DNA from: Plantimonas leprariae
GTDB taxonomy: Bacteria; Pseudomonadota; Alphaproteobacteria; Rhizobiales; Rhizobiaceae
Length of the DNA stretch: 64,000 bases
Assembly: GCF_008802405.1 (NCBI RefSeq)
Contig: NZ_VZDO01000012.1
Coordinates: 62,001 to 126,000, forward strand
Reading direction: 5' to 3'
Below, piece by piece: positions 45,985-55,560 of this stretch. Numbering within the stretch: position 1 is the stretch's first letter; every line of letters begins with the position of its first letter. The notes beneath the pieces were generated by a model. The model did not search any database, had not been told where the DNA came from, and saw only the letters and a list, made by a program, of their open reading frames with translations. The position numbers and the translations under genes are program-made.

Positions 45985-46604
45985 TCGCGACCGCGCTCTT
46001 TCGCAACGCGATCATCGGCATCGCGCGGTTCCTCGTCGGCGGCCATCCGCGCTGGGTCGGCACCGAACCGACGCTCCGGCAACGCATCTATTTCGCCAAC
46101 CATTCGAGCCATCTCGATACGATCCTGCTGTGGGCCGCGCTGCCGCCGCTTCTCCGCCGCACGACGCATCCGGTCGCCGCCGCCGACTACTGGGGCGCGA
46201 CGCCGACGCGGCGCATGATCGCACTCGACGTGCTCGGCTGCGTGCTGATCGACCGCTCCCGCGCCAACCCCGCTGCCGATCCGCTGGCGCCGGCCAATGC
46301 CGTTCTGGAACAAGGGGAATCGCTGGTGATCTTTCCGGAAGGAACGCGCGGGCATGCCGACGAACCCGCGCCCTTCAAGGCCGGCCTCTACAACCTCGCC
46401 CTCGCCCACCCGGCCGCCGAGCTCGTGCCCGTCTGGCTCGACAACTTGTCGCGCGCCTTCCCGAAAGGCGCATGGCTGCCGGCCCCGATCGCCTGCACCG
46501 TCCGCTTCGGCACGCCGATCCGGGTCGAGGGCAGCGAGGCGAAGGACGCGTTCCTCGCCCGTGCGCGGGAAGCGGTGATGGCGCTCGCCAGTCCCGCCGC
46601 ATGA
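45981..46604 (+). CDS. 1-Acyl-sn-glycerol-3-phosphate acyltransferase (PlsC-like)
   Basis: The product is 207 aa. The acyltransferase HxxxxD motif is NHSSHLDT (near residue 40), and the glycerophosphate-binding motif is FPEGTRG. It should acylate a lysophospholipid or similar acceptor at the membrane. GTG 45981 overlaps the upstream stop as GTGA, and its own stop overlaps the next ATG. It is the middle gene of a lipid-synthesis trio. Confidence 0.9.
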   Translation: MIATALFRNAIIGIARFLVGGHPRWVGTEPTLRQRIYFANHSSHLDTILLWAALPPLLRRTTHPVAAADYWGATPTRRMIALDVLGCVLIDRSRANPAADPLAPANAVLEQGESLVIFPEGTRGHADEPAPFKAGLYNLALAHPAAELVPVWLDNLSRAFPKGAWLPAPIACTVRFGTPIRVEGSEAKDAFLARAREAVMALASPAA

Positions 46605-47542
46605 TCGACCGCACCGCTCTCGTCCTGTTCGTCGGCCTCTTCGCGGTGCTGGGCCTGGCCAGCATGGTGGGCTACGTCCTCGCCCGCCGCGTCGCCAGCG
46701 CGGAAGCGCGCGCCACCGTCGACAACCTCAATGCGCGGGTGAAGGCGTGGTGGGTGATGGTCGCGATCTTCGGCGCGGCCTTCCTGTTCGGGCGCGTCGT
46801 GACGCTCGTCCTCTTCGCCCTCACCTCCTTCTACTGTCTGCGCGAGTTCATTACGCTGACGCCGACGCGGCCGGCCGACCACCGCTCGGTGGCGCTCGCC
46901 TTCTATGCTTTCATCCCGCTGCAATACGTGCTGATCGGCGTCGACTGGCTGTCGCTGTTCACGATCCTGATCCCGGTCTACGCCTTCCTCGCCCTCCCCG
47001 CCCTGTCGGTGGTCGGCGGCGACACGTCGAACTTCCTGCAGCGCACCGCCAAGATCCAATGGGGCCTGATGCTGACCGTCTTCTGCATCAGCCACGCGCC
47101 GGCGCTCCTGATGCTGCGGATTCCCGGCTTCGAGGGGCGGAACTTCCTGCTGCTGTTCTTCCTGATCGCGGTCGTGCAGATGAGCGACGTGCTGCAATAC
47201 GTCTTCGGCAAGCTTTTCGGCCGCCACCGGCTCGCGCCGAACGTCTCGCCGTCGAAGACGTGGGAAGGGCTGATCGGCGGCGGGCTGGCCGCCACCCTCC
47301 TCGGCACGGCGCTGTTCTGGATCACGCCGTTCACGCCGCTGCAGGCGACCGCCCTCGCCCTTGCGGTGGTCGTGGCGGGCTTTCTTGGCGGGCTGGTGCT
47401 CTCCGCCATCAAGCGCTCGATGGGCGCGAAGGACTGGGGCACGATGATCGAAGGCCACGGCGGCGCGCTAGACCGGATGGACTCCGTCACCTTCGCCGCC
47501 CCGATCTTCTTCCACCTGACGAACTACTACTTCGCGGCCTGA
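46601..47542 (+). CDS. Phosphatidate cytidylyltransferase-like protein (CdsA family)
   Basis: The product is 313 aa with about eight helices. The CdsA signature is SAIKRSMGAKDWGTMIEGHGGALDRMD in two adjacent parts (SAIKRSMGAKD and GHGGALDRMD), with Glu in place of the usual Pro before the GHGG segment. CdsA makes CDP-diacylglycerol from phosphatidate and CTP. With the two upstream genes it would supply acylated phosphatidate, activate it and transfer it to an alcohol, a self-contained phospholipid pathway. It converges on cysA with only 9 bp between stops. Confidence 0.9.
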   Translation: MIDRTALVLFVGLFAVLGLASMVGYVLARRVASAEARATVDNLNARVKAWWVMVAIFGAAFLFGRVVTLVLFALTSFYCLREFITLTPTRPADHRSVALAFYAFIPLQYVLIGVDWLSLFTILIPVYAFLALPALSVVGGDTSNFLQRTAKIQWGLMLTVFCISHAPALLMLRIPGFEGRNFLLLFFLIAVVQMSDVLQYVFGKLFGRHRLAPNVSPSKTWEGLIGGGLAATLLGTALFWITPFTPLQATALALAVVVAGFLGGLVLSAIKRSMGAKDWGTMIEGHGGALDRMDSVTFAAPIFFHLTNYYFAA

Positions 47543-47551
47543 CCGCCGGAC

Positions 47552-48592
47552 TCACCCCGCGCCCGGGAACAGCTTCCAGCGCTTCGGCCGCACGTGGATC
47601 GTGCCCGTCAGGTGGCTGTCGTCGTCTGCCGCGACCTCGATCTCCAGCCGCGTTCGGGCGCGCCCGGCCTCGATCTCCACCAGCCGCACCGGCCCGGCGC
47701 GGCGCACCACCACGACCTCGCCCGAAATCGCGCCCTCGCCGGTTCCGACGATCTCAAGGTCGTGCGGGCGGACGAACAGGCGCGCCGGCCCGTCCGGCTC
47801 CGAGGCGTCCAGCCCAAGCGCCGAGCCGTCGAACAGCACCTGCCCGTTCGTGACCGTCACCGGCAGGGTGCTCGACTCGCCGATGAACGAGAAGACGAAG
47901 GGCGTCGCCGGCCGGTCGTAGATGTCGTCGGCGATGCCGACCTGCTCGATCCGGCCCTGGCTCATCACCACGACCCGGTCGGCGAGCTCCAGCGCCTCCT
48001 CCTGATCGTGCGTCACGAAGATGGTGGTGTGGCCGGTCTTGTCGTGCAGTTCGCGCAGCCAGCGGCGCAGGTCTTTGCGAACCTTGGCGTCGAGCGCGCC
48101 GAACGGCTCGTCGAGGAGGAGCACACGCGGCTCGATCGCCAGCGCCCGTGCCAGCGCGACGCGCTGGCGCTGGCCGCCGGACAACTGGCGCGGAAAGCGG
48201 TTTTCCAGCCCCGGCAACTGGATGAGGTCGAGGAGCTCCAGCGCGCGCCGGCGGATTTCGCCCTTCGCCGGCCGGGTGCCCTTCGGCCGCACCGACAGGC
48301 CGAAGCCGATATTGTCGGCCACCGTCATGTGGCGGAACAGTGCGTAGTGCTGGAACACGAAGCCGACGTTGCGCTCCTGTACGCTCTTGTCGGAGGCATC
48401 GTCCGCGCCGAAGAAGATCTGCCCCTCGGTCGGGAACTCCAGCCCGGCGATGAGGCGGAGCAGCGTCGTCTTGCCGGAGCCGGACGGCCCGAGCAGCGCG
48501 ATCAGCTCGCCCGAGCGAATGTCGAGCGAGACGTCGTGCAGCGCCGGATAGCGGTCGAACTCCTTGCGGACGTGTCTGACGGAGATTTCCAT
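47552..48592 (-). CDS. cysA: Sulfate/thiosulfate ABC transporter ATPase CysA
   Basis: The product is 346 aa. It begins EISVRHVRKEFDRYPALHDVSL, and carries Walker A GPSGSGKTT, VGFVFQHYALFRHMTV (CysA-type), LSGGQRQRVALARALA, LLLDEPFGALD and VTHDQEEALELADRVVVM. The C-terminal TOBE-like part follows. It is the last gene of the sbp-cysT-cysW-cysA operon, 1 nt after the cysW stop. Confidence 0.95.
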   Translation of the reverse strand: MEISVRHVRKEFDRYPALHDVSLDIRSGELIALLGPSGSGKTTLLRLIAGLEFPTEGQIFFGADDASDKSVQERNVGFVFQHYALFRHMTVADNIGFGLSVRPKGTRPAKGEIRRRALELLDLIQLPGLENRFPRQLSGGQRQRVALARALAIEPRVLLLDEPFGALDAKVRKDLRRWLRELHDKTGHTTIFVTHDQEEALELADRVVVMSQGRIEQVGIADDIYDRPATPFVFSFIGESSTLPVTVTNGQVLFDGSALGLDASEPDGPARLFVRPHDLEIVGTGEGAISGEVVVVRRAGPVRLVEIEAGRARTRLEIEVAADDDSHLTGTIHVRPKRWKLFPGAG

Positions 48593-48593
48593 A

Positions 48594-49487
48594 TCAGTGG
48601 CCCGGCTGCCCGGACGACATCTCGTCGCCGTAGCGCCATTCGAGGAAGGTCTTCAGGGCGAGCGTCAGCAGCGCGAGCAGCGCCAGGAGGGAAGCCACGG
48701 CGAAGGCGGCCGAAAGCGGGAACTCGTTCGACAGGATCTCGGTCTGCAGCGGCATCGTATTGGTCTCGCCGCGGATGCGGCCGGAAACGACGGCGACCGC
48801 GCCGAACTCCCCCATCGCCCGGGCGTTGCAGAGGAGCACGCCGTAGAGCAGGCCCCACTTCACGTTCGGCAGCGTCACGCGCCGGAAGGTCTGCCACCCG
48901 GTCGCGCCGAGCGAGACCGCCGCCTCCTCGTCGCCCGTCCCCTGCTCCTGCATCAGCGGGATCAGTTCGCGCGCGACGAAGGGAAAGGTGACGAAGATCG
49001 TCGCGATGACGATGCCGGGCAGCGCGAAGATGATCGTGATCCCGTGAGCCTGCAGCCAGGGCCCGAAGTAGCCTTGGCTGCCGAAGAGCAGCACGTAGAT
49101 CAGCCCGGCGATCACCGGCGACACCGAGAACGGCAGGTCGATCAGCGTCACGAGCAGGCTCTTGCCCTTGAACTCGAACTTCGCGACCGCCCAGGCCGCC
49201 ACCACCCCGAAGACGAGGTTCGAGGGCACCGCGATCGCCGCCACCAGCAGCGTCATGGTGATGGCGGAAAGCGTGTCCGGCTCGCGGATCGAGTCCCAGT
49301 AGGTGTCCAGCCCGTCTTTCAGAGCCTCCGCGAAGACCGAGACGAGCGGCAGGAACAGGAAGACGCCGACGAAGGCGAGCGCGATGCCGATCAGCAAGCG
49401 CCGCACGAGGGGCGGCTCCGTCGTGACGGCCGGTCGCCGGCGCGTACGAGGGGTGCCGGCAGCGCCGAGGCTCGGCTCAAGCGACAT
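48594..49487 (-). CDS. cysW: Sulfate ABC transporter permease CysW
   Basis: The product is 297 aa with six spans. The EAA-type loop [23 protein letters not shown] and [27 protein letters not shown] are characteristic of CysW. Start ATG 49487 has GGAGG at ideal spacing and overlaps the cysT 3' end by 11 nt. It forms the membrane channel with CysT. Confidence 0.95.
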   Translation of the reverse strand: MSLEPSLGAAGTPRTRRRPAVTTEPPLVRRLLIGIALAFVGVFLFLPLVSVFAEALKDGLDTYWDSIREPDTLSAITMTLLVAAIAVPSNLVFGVVAAWAVAKFEFKGKSLLVTLIDLPFSVSPVIAGLIYVLLFGSQGYFGPWLQAHGITIIFALPGIVIATIFVTFPFVARELIPLMQEQGTGDEEAAVSLGATGWQTFRRVTLPNVKWGLLYGVLLCNARAMGEFGAVAVVSGRIRGETNTMPLQTEILSNEFPLSAAFAVASLLALLALLTLALKTFLEWRYGDEMSSGQPGH

Positions 49488-50331
49488 GACCGAACCTCCG
49501 CCGGCTCCAGGTCTGGACGAGGTTGATCGCAAGCAGGATCGCGAATGAGATCAGCAGCATCAAGGTCGCGATGGCGGTGGCGGCCGGGTAGTTGAACTCC
49601 TCAAGCCGGAAGACGATCAGCAGCGGCACGATCTCCGAGACGTAGGGCTGGTTGCCGGCGATGAAGATCACCGAGCCGTATTCGCCGATCGCCCGCGCGA
49701 AGGACAGCGCGTAGCCGGTCAGCATCGCCGGCACCAGCGAGGGCAGGATGACGCGTACCACCGTCTGCAGCCGCGTCGCGCCGAGCGTTGCGGCCGCCTC
49801 CTCGTATTCGCGGTCGATCTCCTCGATCACCGGCTGCACGGTGCGCACCATGAACGGCAGCGCCACGAAGGTCAGCGCCACCACGACGCCGAGCGGCGTG
49901 TAGGCGACCTTGATACCGAGCGGCGTCAGGAGTTCGCCGACCCAGCCGTTGCGGCTGTAGAGGCCGGCGAGGGTCAGTCCGGCGACGGCGGTCGGCAGCG
50001 CGAAGGGCAGGTCGATCGCCGCGTCCACCAGCCGCCGGCCCGGAAAACGATAACGCACCAGCACCCAGGCCAGCAGGACGCCGAAGACGGCGTTGATCGT
50101 CGCGGCCGCGAAGGACGCGCCGAAGGTGAGGCGCATCGCGGCGAGCGTGCGCGGGTCGAAGGCGGTCGCGACGAAGCCCGACCAGCCAACGCCGGCCGAG
50201 CGGAGCAGCAGCGCGCCGAGCGGAATGAGGACGACGAGGCCGAGATAGGTGACGGTGAAACCGAAGGCCAGCCCGAAACCGGGAATGACGCTCGCACGCC
50301 TGAACGGGGCGAACCCCGCCGTTTTGCCCAT
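49477..50331 (-). CDS. cysT: Sulfate ABC transporter permease CysT (CysU)
   Basis: The product is 284 aa with six spans. [24 protein letters not shown] is the EAA loop, and [16 protein letters not shown] the CysT signature. ATG 50331 follows GGAGGGG. A GTG at 50388 overlapping the sbp stop would add 19 residues, but the intervening DNA is a perfect hairpin, so the shorter start is preferred. Confidence 0.93.
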   Translation of the reverse strand: MGKTAGFAPFRRASVIPGFGLAFGFTVTYLGLVVLIPLGALLLRSAGVGWSGFVATAFDPRTLAAMRLTFGASFAAATINAVFGVLLAWVLVRYRFPGRRLVDAAIDLPFALPTAVAGLTLAGLYSRNGWVGELLTPLGIKVAYTPLGVVVALTFVALPFMVRTVQPVIEEIDREYEEAAATLGATRLQTVVRVILPSLVPAMLTGYALSFARAIGEYGSVIFIAGNQPYVSEIVPLLIVFRLEEFNYPAATAIATLMLLISFAILLAINLVQTWSRRRFGHVA

Positions 50332-50340
50332 GAAGCCCCT

Positions 50341-50369
50341 CCGGTATCGCGACGACGCCGCGATACCGG
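50341..50369 (-). other. Perfect 11-bp hairpin between sbp and cysT
   Basis: CCGGTATCGCG (50341-50351) and CGCGATACCGG (50359-50369) flank a 7-nt loop. It fills most of the 53-nt spacer between the sbp stop and the cysT ribosome-binding site. No T-tract follows, so it more likely stabilises the upstream sbp mRNA or attenuates the permease genes than fully terminates. Confidence 0.7.
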
Positions 50370-50384
50370 CAAGCGCGCCTTCGC

Positions 50385-51401
50385 TCACTTAGCGGGTTTG
50401 TATAGCTGATCGAAGATGCCGCCGTCTCCGAAATGCTGCGGCTGCGCCTTTTCCCAGCCGCCGAAGATCGGATCGCGGATCGTCACGAGATCGAGCTTCG
50501 GGAAGCGCGCCACGTCCTCCGGGTCGGCGTCCTCGGGCTTGGAGGGCCGGTAGAAGTTCTTCGCGGCGATCTTCTGGCCTTCCGGCGAGTAGAGGTACTG
50601 GAGGTAGGCCTCCGCCACCTTGCGCGTGCCCTTGGCGTCGACGTTCTTGTCGACCACCGCCACCGGCGGCTCGGCCACGATGGAGAGCGAAGGCACGACG
50701 ATGTCGAACTCGTCGTCGCCGAGCTCGTTCAGCGTCAGAAACGCCTCGTTCTCCCAGGCGATGAGCACGTCGCCGATGCCGCGCTGGGTGAAGGTCGTCG
50801 TGGCGCCCCGCGCGCCGGAGTCCAGCACCGGCACGTGGCGGAAGAGGTTCGCGACGTAGTCCTTCGTCTTCGCCTCGTCGCCGCCGTTCTGCTTCGCCGC
50901 CCAGGCCCAGGCCGCGAGATAGTTCCAGCGCGCCCCGCCGGAGGTCTTCGGGTTCGGCGTGATGACCTGGACGTCGTCCTTCACGAGGTCGCCCCAGTCC
51001 TTGATGCCCTTCGGGTTGCCTTCGCGCACGAGGAACACGATCGTCGACGTGTAGGGCGTCGAATGGTTCGGCAGGCGGTCCAGCCAGTCCGACTTGATGA
51101 TGCCATTCTTCGCGATGGCGTCGATGTCGGCCTGCAGCGCCAGCGTCACCACGTCGGCGTCTAGCCCGTCGATCACGGAGCGCGCCTGCGCGCCCGAGCC
51201 GCCATGCGACTGGCGCACCGTGACGCTCTCGCCGCCCTCTTTCTCCCAATAATTGGAAAAGGCCTTGTTGAAGGCCTTGTAGAGCTCGCGCGTCGGGTCG
51301 TACGAGACGTTGAGGATCGTCTGGTCGGCGGCGAGCGCCGGCTGGGCCACAAACAGCGCCAGCGCCGCTGCGGCGAGCAGTCTCGTTGCGATTCGTTTCA
51401 C
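50385..51401 (-). CDS. sbp: Periplasmic sulfate-binding protein (Sbp/CysP)
   Basis: The product is 338 aa with a Sec signal peptide cut near PALA (residue 24). The mature protein shows [46 protein letters not shown] and [19 protein letters not shown], all diagnostic of sulfate-binding Sbp/CysP. GTG 51401 with AGGAG at 8-nt spacing is the start. It is the first gene of the sulfate operon; two dyads lie upstream. Confidence 0.95.
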   Translation of the reverse strand: MKRIATRLLAAAALALFVAQPALAADQTILNVSYDPTRELYKAFNKAFSNYWEKEGGESVTVRQSHGGSGAQARSVIDGLDADVVTLALQADIDAIAKNGIIKSDWLDRLPNHSTPYTSTIVFLVREGNPKGIKDWGDLVKDDVQVITPNPKTSGGARWNYLAAWAWAAKQNGGDEAKTKDYVANLFRHVPVLDSGARGATTTFTQRGIGDVLIAWENEAFLTLNELGDDEFDIVVPSLSIVAEPPVAVVDKNVDAKGTRKVAEAYLQYLYSPEGQKIAAKNFYRPSKPEDADPEDVARFPKLDLVTIRDPIFGGWEKAQPQHFGDGGIFDQLYKPAK

Positions 51402-51449
51402 GTGGGGTCTCCTGAACGGTTCAGGCATCCTCGACGAGGCGACGGGAAG

Positions 51450-51496
51450 GAACCAGTTGGACTTGGTTCGAAGTCTACCGCTTTCGTAGAATTTCG
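51450..51496. promoter_or_regulatory. Two tandem dyads upstream of the sulfate operon
   Basis: Dyad 1 is GAACCA (51450-51455) / TGGTTC (51464-51469) with an 8-nt spacer. Dyad 2 is CGAA-TCTAC (51469-51478) / GTAGA-TTCG (51486-51496), slightly interrupted. They lie 49-95 nt upstream of sbp in the presumed leader. They may be operator sites or leader hairpins. The remainder of 51402-51639 shows no gene. Confidence 0.4.
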
Positions 51497-51639
51497 TATC
51501 AACGGAAAGCTAGGCGGCGAAACGAGCCGTTCCATCACCGGTCGTTCGCCGCGGAAGCGTTAGCGTCCCGATCGCGAAGCCGATATGAAACGCGTCTCGG
51601 GCCCGGCCACGAAGCCGGACACGCGCAGCGGAGGCCGGA

Positions 51640-52530
51640 ATGCGGGTCGCGTCGATCGGTGAGTGCATGGTGGAACTGCGCGAGCGGCCGGACGGCACGC
51701 TGACGCGCGGCTTCGGCGGCGACACGCTGAACACCGCCGTATACCTCGCGCGTCTCGGCATACCGGTCGACTACGTCACGGCGCTCGGCGACGACGCGTG
51801 GAGCGACGAGATGCTGGCGGCCTGGGGCGCGGAGGGCGTCAGCACGGGGTTCGTGCAGCGGTTGCCGAGCCGTCTGCCCGGCCTCTACATCATCCAGACG
51901 GACGCGAAAGGCGAGCGCCGCTTCTCTTACTGGCGCGATTCCGCGGCGGCACGCCGGCTCTTCGACCACATTGAGCCGGACGCGCTGGACCCGTTCGACC
52001 TCGTCTACGTCTCCGGCATCACGCTCTCGATCTACGATCCGCCGTCGCGGGAGAAGCTGTTCGCGATGCTGGACCGGGTGCAAAACCGCGGCGGGCGCGT
52101 CGCTTTCGACACCAACTTCCGGCCGCGCGGCTGGCCGGACAAAGCGGTCGCGGCCGAACTCTACACGCGGATGTTCCGGAGCGCCGACATCGTGCTCGCC
52201 TCCGTCGAGGACCTGACGCTGCTGCACGGCGAAGTGGGCGAGGCGGAACTATTGCGCCACGCCGTGGGCAAGGAGATCGTCCTCAAGCTCGACCAACCCG
52301 CCTGCCGGGTGTTGCACGAGGAGACCGAGGCGATGGTCGAAGCCGCGCCCGTCTCGAACGTCGTCGACACCACTGCGGCCGGCGACAGCTTCGCGGCCGC
52401 CTATCTCGCCTCCCGGCTGCGCGGGGTCCCGCCGAAGGAAGCCGCCCGCGCCGGCCACGACCTCGCCGGCATCGTCGTCGGCCATCCCGGCGCGATCGTG
52501 CCGCGCGAGGCGACGGGTGCGGTCAGGTGA
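51640..52530 (+). CDS. kdgK: 2-Dehydro-3-deoxygluconokinase (KDG kinase, PfkB family)
   Basis: The product is 296 aa. The PfkB signature is near the C-terminus (VVDTTAAGDSFAAAYL), with the catalytic Asp in AAGDS. The N-terminal RVASIGECMVELRE and FGGDTLNTAVYLARLG match bacterial KdgK. It phosphorylates KDG to KDPG, the last common step of hexuronate breakdown before aldolase. GGAGG precedes ATG 51640. Its 3' end overlaps the convergent uxaA by 8 bp. Confidence 0.92.
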   Translation: MRVASIGECMVELRERPDGTLTRGFGGDTLNTAVYLARLGIPVDYVTALGDDAWSDEMLAAWGAEGVSTGFVQRLPSRLPGLYIIQTDAKGERRFSYWRDSAAARRLFDHIEPDALDPFDLVYVSGITLSIYDPPSREKLFAMLDRVQNRGGRVAFDTNFRPRGWPDKAVAAELYTRMFRSADIVLASVEDLTLLHGEVGEAELLRHAVGKEIVLKLDQPACRVLHEETEAMVEAAPVSNVVDTTAAGDSFAAAYLASRLRGVPPKEAARAGHDLAGIVVGHPGAIVPREATGAVR

Positions 52531-54061
52531 CCGCGCCGAGCTGCCAGGGCACGAACTCATTGTCGCCGTAATCGTAGATCTCGCTTTGCGTCTTCTCGCC
52601 GGACGCGACGGCGAGGAGCTTCTCGAACATCGCCGCGCCGGCCGCTTCGATCGTCTCGCGGCCGGTGACGATGCCGCCGCAGTTGACGTCCATGTCGTCG
52701 CTCATGTGCTCGTACATGGCGTCGTTGGTCGCCACCTTGATCGTCGGCACCGGCTTCCAGCCGGAGACCGAGCCTCGGCCGGTGGTGAAGATCACCATGT
52801 TGCAGCCGCCAGCGATCTGGCCCGTCACGGCGACGGGGTCGTAGCCGGGCGTGTCCATGAACACGAAGCCGGTCTTCGTGATCGGCTCGGCATACTCGTA
52901 GACGGCTTCCAGCGGCATCGAGCCGCCCTTCGCCACCGCGCCGAGCGACTTCTCGAGGATGGTGGTGAGGCCGCCGGCCTTGTTGCCGTGCGAGGGGTTG
53001 TTGTTCAGCTCCGCCCCGTGCCGGGCGGTGTATTCGCGCCACCATTCGATCCGCCTCATCAGCTTCTCGGCGACGGCCGGCGTCACCGCGCGACGCGTCA
53101 GCAGGTGCTCCGCGCCGTAGATCTCCGGCGTCTCGGCGAGGCAGGACGTGCCGCCGTGCCGAACCAAGAGGTCGGAGCAGATCCCCAGCGCCGGGTTGGC
53201 GGAGATGCCGGAATAACCGTCCGAGCCGCCGCATTCGAGCGCGAGCTTCAGGCCGGACAGCGGCTGCGCCGTCCGCTCCGCCGCGTTCACCTGCGGCAGC
53301 ATCTCGCCGATGATCGCCGCCGCGGTCTCCACGGTCTTCCGCGTGCCGCCGAGCTGCTGGATCGTCATCGTCCGGAGCAGCGGCCCCTCGTCGAGGCCGT
53401 ATTTCTCGGTGATCGCCGAGATTTGGTTCGTCTCGCAGCCGAGCCCGATCATCAGGATCGCGCCGAAGTTCGGGTTCTTCGCGTAGCCGGAAAGCGTGCG
53501 GGTCAGGTAGGTGTAGCCCTCCGTCTGCAGCCCTAGCGCGCAGCCCTGCCCGTGCGTCAGCGCCACGACCCCGTCGACGTTCGGGAAGCCGTCGAGCCCG
53601 CCGCGCCGGTTGAAATGGTCGGCGATCGCCCGCGACACCGTCGCCGAGCAGTTCACCGACGATACGATGCCGATGTAGTTGCGCGTTCCCACCTGCCCGT
53701 CGGCGCGCAGATACCCCTGGAAGGTCCGGCGCTCGCTTTCCGGGAACAGCGGCGTCTGCCGGCCGTCGCTGGCGAAACGGTGCTCGGCCGCCGAGTCCTG
53801 CATCGCGAGGTTCTGCAGGTGGACGTGCTCGCCGGGCTCGATCACCCGCGAGGCGTGGCCGATGGCCTGCCCGTACTTCGTCACGGTCTCGTCCGGCTCG
53901 ATCCGGCGCAGCGCCACCTTGTGGCCGCTTGGGATCGCGTCCCGCGCCCGGATGCCGCCGGTACCGATCGGCTCGCCGGCCGCGATCGGCTGGCGGGCGA
54001 CGGCGACGTTGTCGTGGGGGTGGAGGCGGATGGTCGGCGAAACGGCTTCGAGCACGGACAT
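52523..54061 (-). CDS. uxaA: Altronate dehydratase
   Basis: The product is 512 aa. An N-terminal SAF domain (about residues 1-90) precedes the UxaA/GarD dehydratase domain with GYLRADGQVGTRNYIGI, LECGGSDGYSGISANPALG, and HGNKAGGLTTILEKSLGAV. It dehydrates D-altronate to KDG in the galacturonate branch. It is the last gene of the uxaC-ABC-uxuB-uxaA operon, 21 nt after the uxuB stop. Confidence 0.95.
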   Translation of the reverse strand: MSVLEAVSPTIRLHPHDNVAVARQPIAAGEPIGTGGIRARDAIPSGHKVALRRIEPDETVTKYGQAIGHASRVIEPGEHVHLQNLAMQDSAAEHRFASDGRQTPLFPESERRTFQGYLRADGQVGTRNYIGIVSSVNCSATVSRAIADHFNRRGGLDGFPNVDGVVALTHGQGCALGLQTEGYTYLTRTLSGYAKNPNFGAILMIGLGCETNQISAITEKYGLDEGPLLRTMTIQQLGGTRKTVETAAAIIGEMLPQVNAAERTAQPLSGLKLALECGGSDGYSGISANPALGICSDLLVRHGGTSCLAETPEIYGAEHLLTRRAVTPAVAEKLMRRIEWWREYTARHGAELNNNPSHGNKAGGLTTILEKSLGAVAKGGSMPLEAVYEYAEPITKTGFVFMDTPGYDPVAVTGQIAGGCNMVIFTTGRGSVSGWKPVPTIKVATNDAMYEHMSDDMDVNCGGIVTGRETIEAAGAAMFEKLLAVASGEKTQSEIYDYGDNEFVPWQLGAVT

Positions 54062-54082
54062 GGCGGTGATGGACTCCCGGCC

Positions 54083-55558
54083 TCAAGCGGCCTCGTAGGC
54101 GGTGACAGTCCGCGCGGCACCCTTCTCGCGCAAGTCATGCAGCCGGGCGAGAACGGTGCGGCGGAAAGCGTGCGACGCCGGCAGATCGGTGCCGAAGACT
54201 TGGGCGAATCCAAGATAGTTATCAAGGATGTCGCCGGGGTTTTCGAGCTGCGCCGTCGCGGCGGCGATGCGGCCGGCCAGCGGGTCGCGCACGTCGATCG
54301 CGCCGCCCTTCTCGTCGCGGCCGCGGGCGTAGATCATCCAGGCCGCGAGGCCGAGCGCCAGCCGGTCGAACGGCAGCCCCGCCTTCAGCCGGTCGCGGAT
54401 CGTGCCGAGCAGGCGCTGCGGCACCTTCTGGGAACCGTCCATCGCGATCTGCCAGGTGCGGTGGCGCAGCGCCGGATTGCGGAACCGCGCGACGAGTTCG
54501 GCCTGATAGGCGGCAAGGTCGAAGCCGGGGAGCGCGGGCAGCGTCGGGCCGGCCTCCTCCCGCATCAGCCCTTCCACCAGAGGCGCGAAGCCGGGCGCGG
54601 CCATCGTCTCCGCCACCGTCTCATAGCCGGCGAGATAGCCGAGATAGGCGAGCGTCGAGTGCGAACCGTTGAGGAGCCGAAGCTTCATCAATTCGAACGG
54701 CGCGACATCCGCGACGAAGGTCGCGCCGCTGGCCGCCCAGTCCGGCCGGCCGTTCGGGAAGCGGTCCTCGATCACCCATTGCGAGAAGGGCTCGGTCATC
54801 ACCGGCCACGCGTCCCGAACCCCGAGGGCGTTCGCGACGAGGTCGCGGTCGGCATCGGTGGTGGCCGGCACGATGCGGTCGATCATCGTGGACGGACAGG
54901 CGACCTCGCCCGCCGCATAGGCGCCGAGATCGGGGTCGCGGAGCGTCGCGAAGCGCCGGAAGACGCGCGCCAGCGTCTCGCCGTTCGCCGCGAGGTTGTC
55001 GCAGGAAAGGAGCGTCAGCGCCGGCAGGCCAGCGGCGCGGCGGCGCGCCGTCGCTTCCGCGAGGAAGCCGACCGCCGTCCGCGGCGCTCCCGGGTTCGCC
55101 AGATCGTGCTCGATGTCGGAATGGGCCTCGTCGAGTTCGCCCGTCGCCGGATGGTGGCAGTAGCCCTTCTCGGTGACGGTCAGCGAGGCGATGCGCGCTT
55201 CTGGGTCTGCGAGGGCCGCCAGCACAGCTTCAGGATTTTCCGGCGCGACGAGGCTCTGGCGGATGCCGCCGACTACCTGGAACCGGTCGCCCTCCCCGTT
55301 CCGCACCGCGACGGTGTAGAGCCCGTCCTGCGGCTCCAGCGCGTCGCGGGTGTCGGGGCTCCGCAGCGACACGCCGACCGTGCCCCAGCGCGCGTCGCCG
55401 GCTTCGAGCGAGCGTTCCGTATAGACCGTCTGATGCGCGCGGTGGAACGCGCCGAGGCCGAGATGCACGATGCCGTTCGCGAGGCCGGCCCGGTCGTAGC
55501 GCGGCCGCTCAATCGTCTCGGGCAGGTCGTGGAGCGTGGCGTCGGAAAGGCGGTCCAT
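54083..55558 (-). CDS. uxuB: Fructuronate reductase (UxuB; mannitol-dehydrogenase family)
   Basis: The product is 491 aa. The N-terminal Rossmann region has NGIVHLGLGAFHRAHQT, and the catalytic K-x4-N-x2-H motif is MKLRLLNGSH. In this operon D-fructuronate to D-mannonate is the expected reaction. Because no UxaB (tagaturonate reductase) is visible, this enzyme could also serve the altronate branch. The ATG lies 2 nt after the permease stop. It is related to, but distinct from, the mannitol-type dehydrogenase at 26.2 kb. Confidence 0.9.
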   Translation of the reverse strand: MDRLSDATLHDLPETIERPRYDRAGLANGIVHLGLGAFHRAHQTVYTERSLEAGDARWGTVGVSLRSPDTRDALEPQDGLYTVAVRNGEGDRFQVVGGIRQSLVAPENPEAVLAALADPEARIASLTVTEKGYCHHPATGELDEAHSDIEHDLANPGAPRTAVGFLAEATARRRAAGLPALTLLSCDNLAANGETLARVFRRFATLRDPDLGAYAAGEVACPSTMIDRIVPATTDADRDLVANALGVRDAWPVMTEPFSQWVIEDRFPNGRPDWAASGATFVADVAPFELMKLRLLNGSHSTLAYLGYLAGYETVAETMAAPGFAPLVEGLMREEAGPTLPALPGFDLAAYQAELVARFRNPALRHRTWQIAMDGSQKVPQRLLGTIRDRLKAGLPFDRLALGLAAWMIYARGRDEKGGAIDVRDPLAGRIAAATAQLENPGDILDNYLGFAQVFGTDLPASHAFRRTVLARLHDLREKGAARTVTAYEAA

Positions 55559-55560
55559 CG

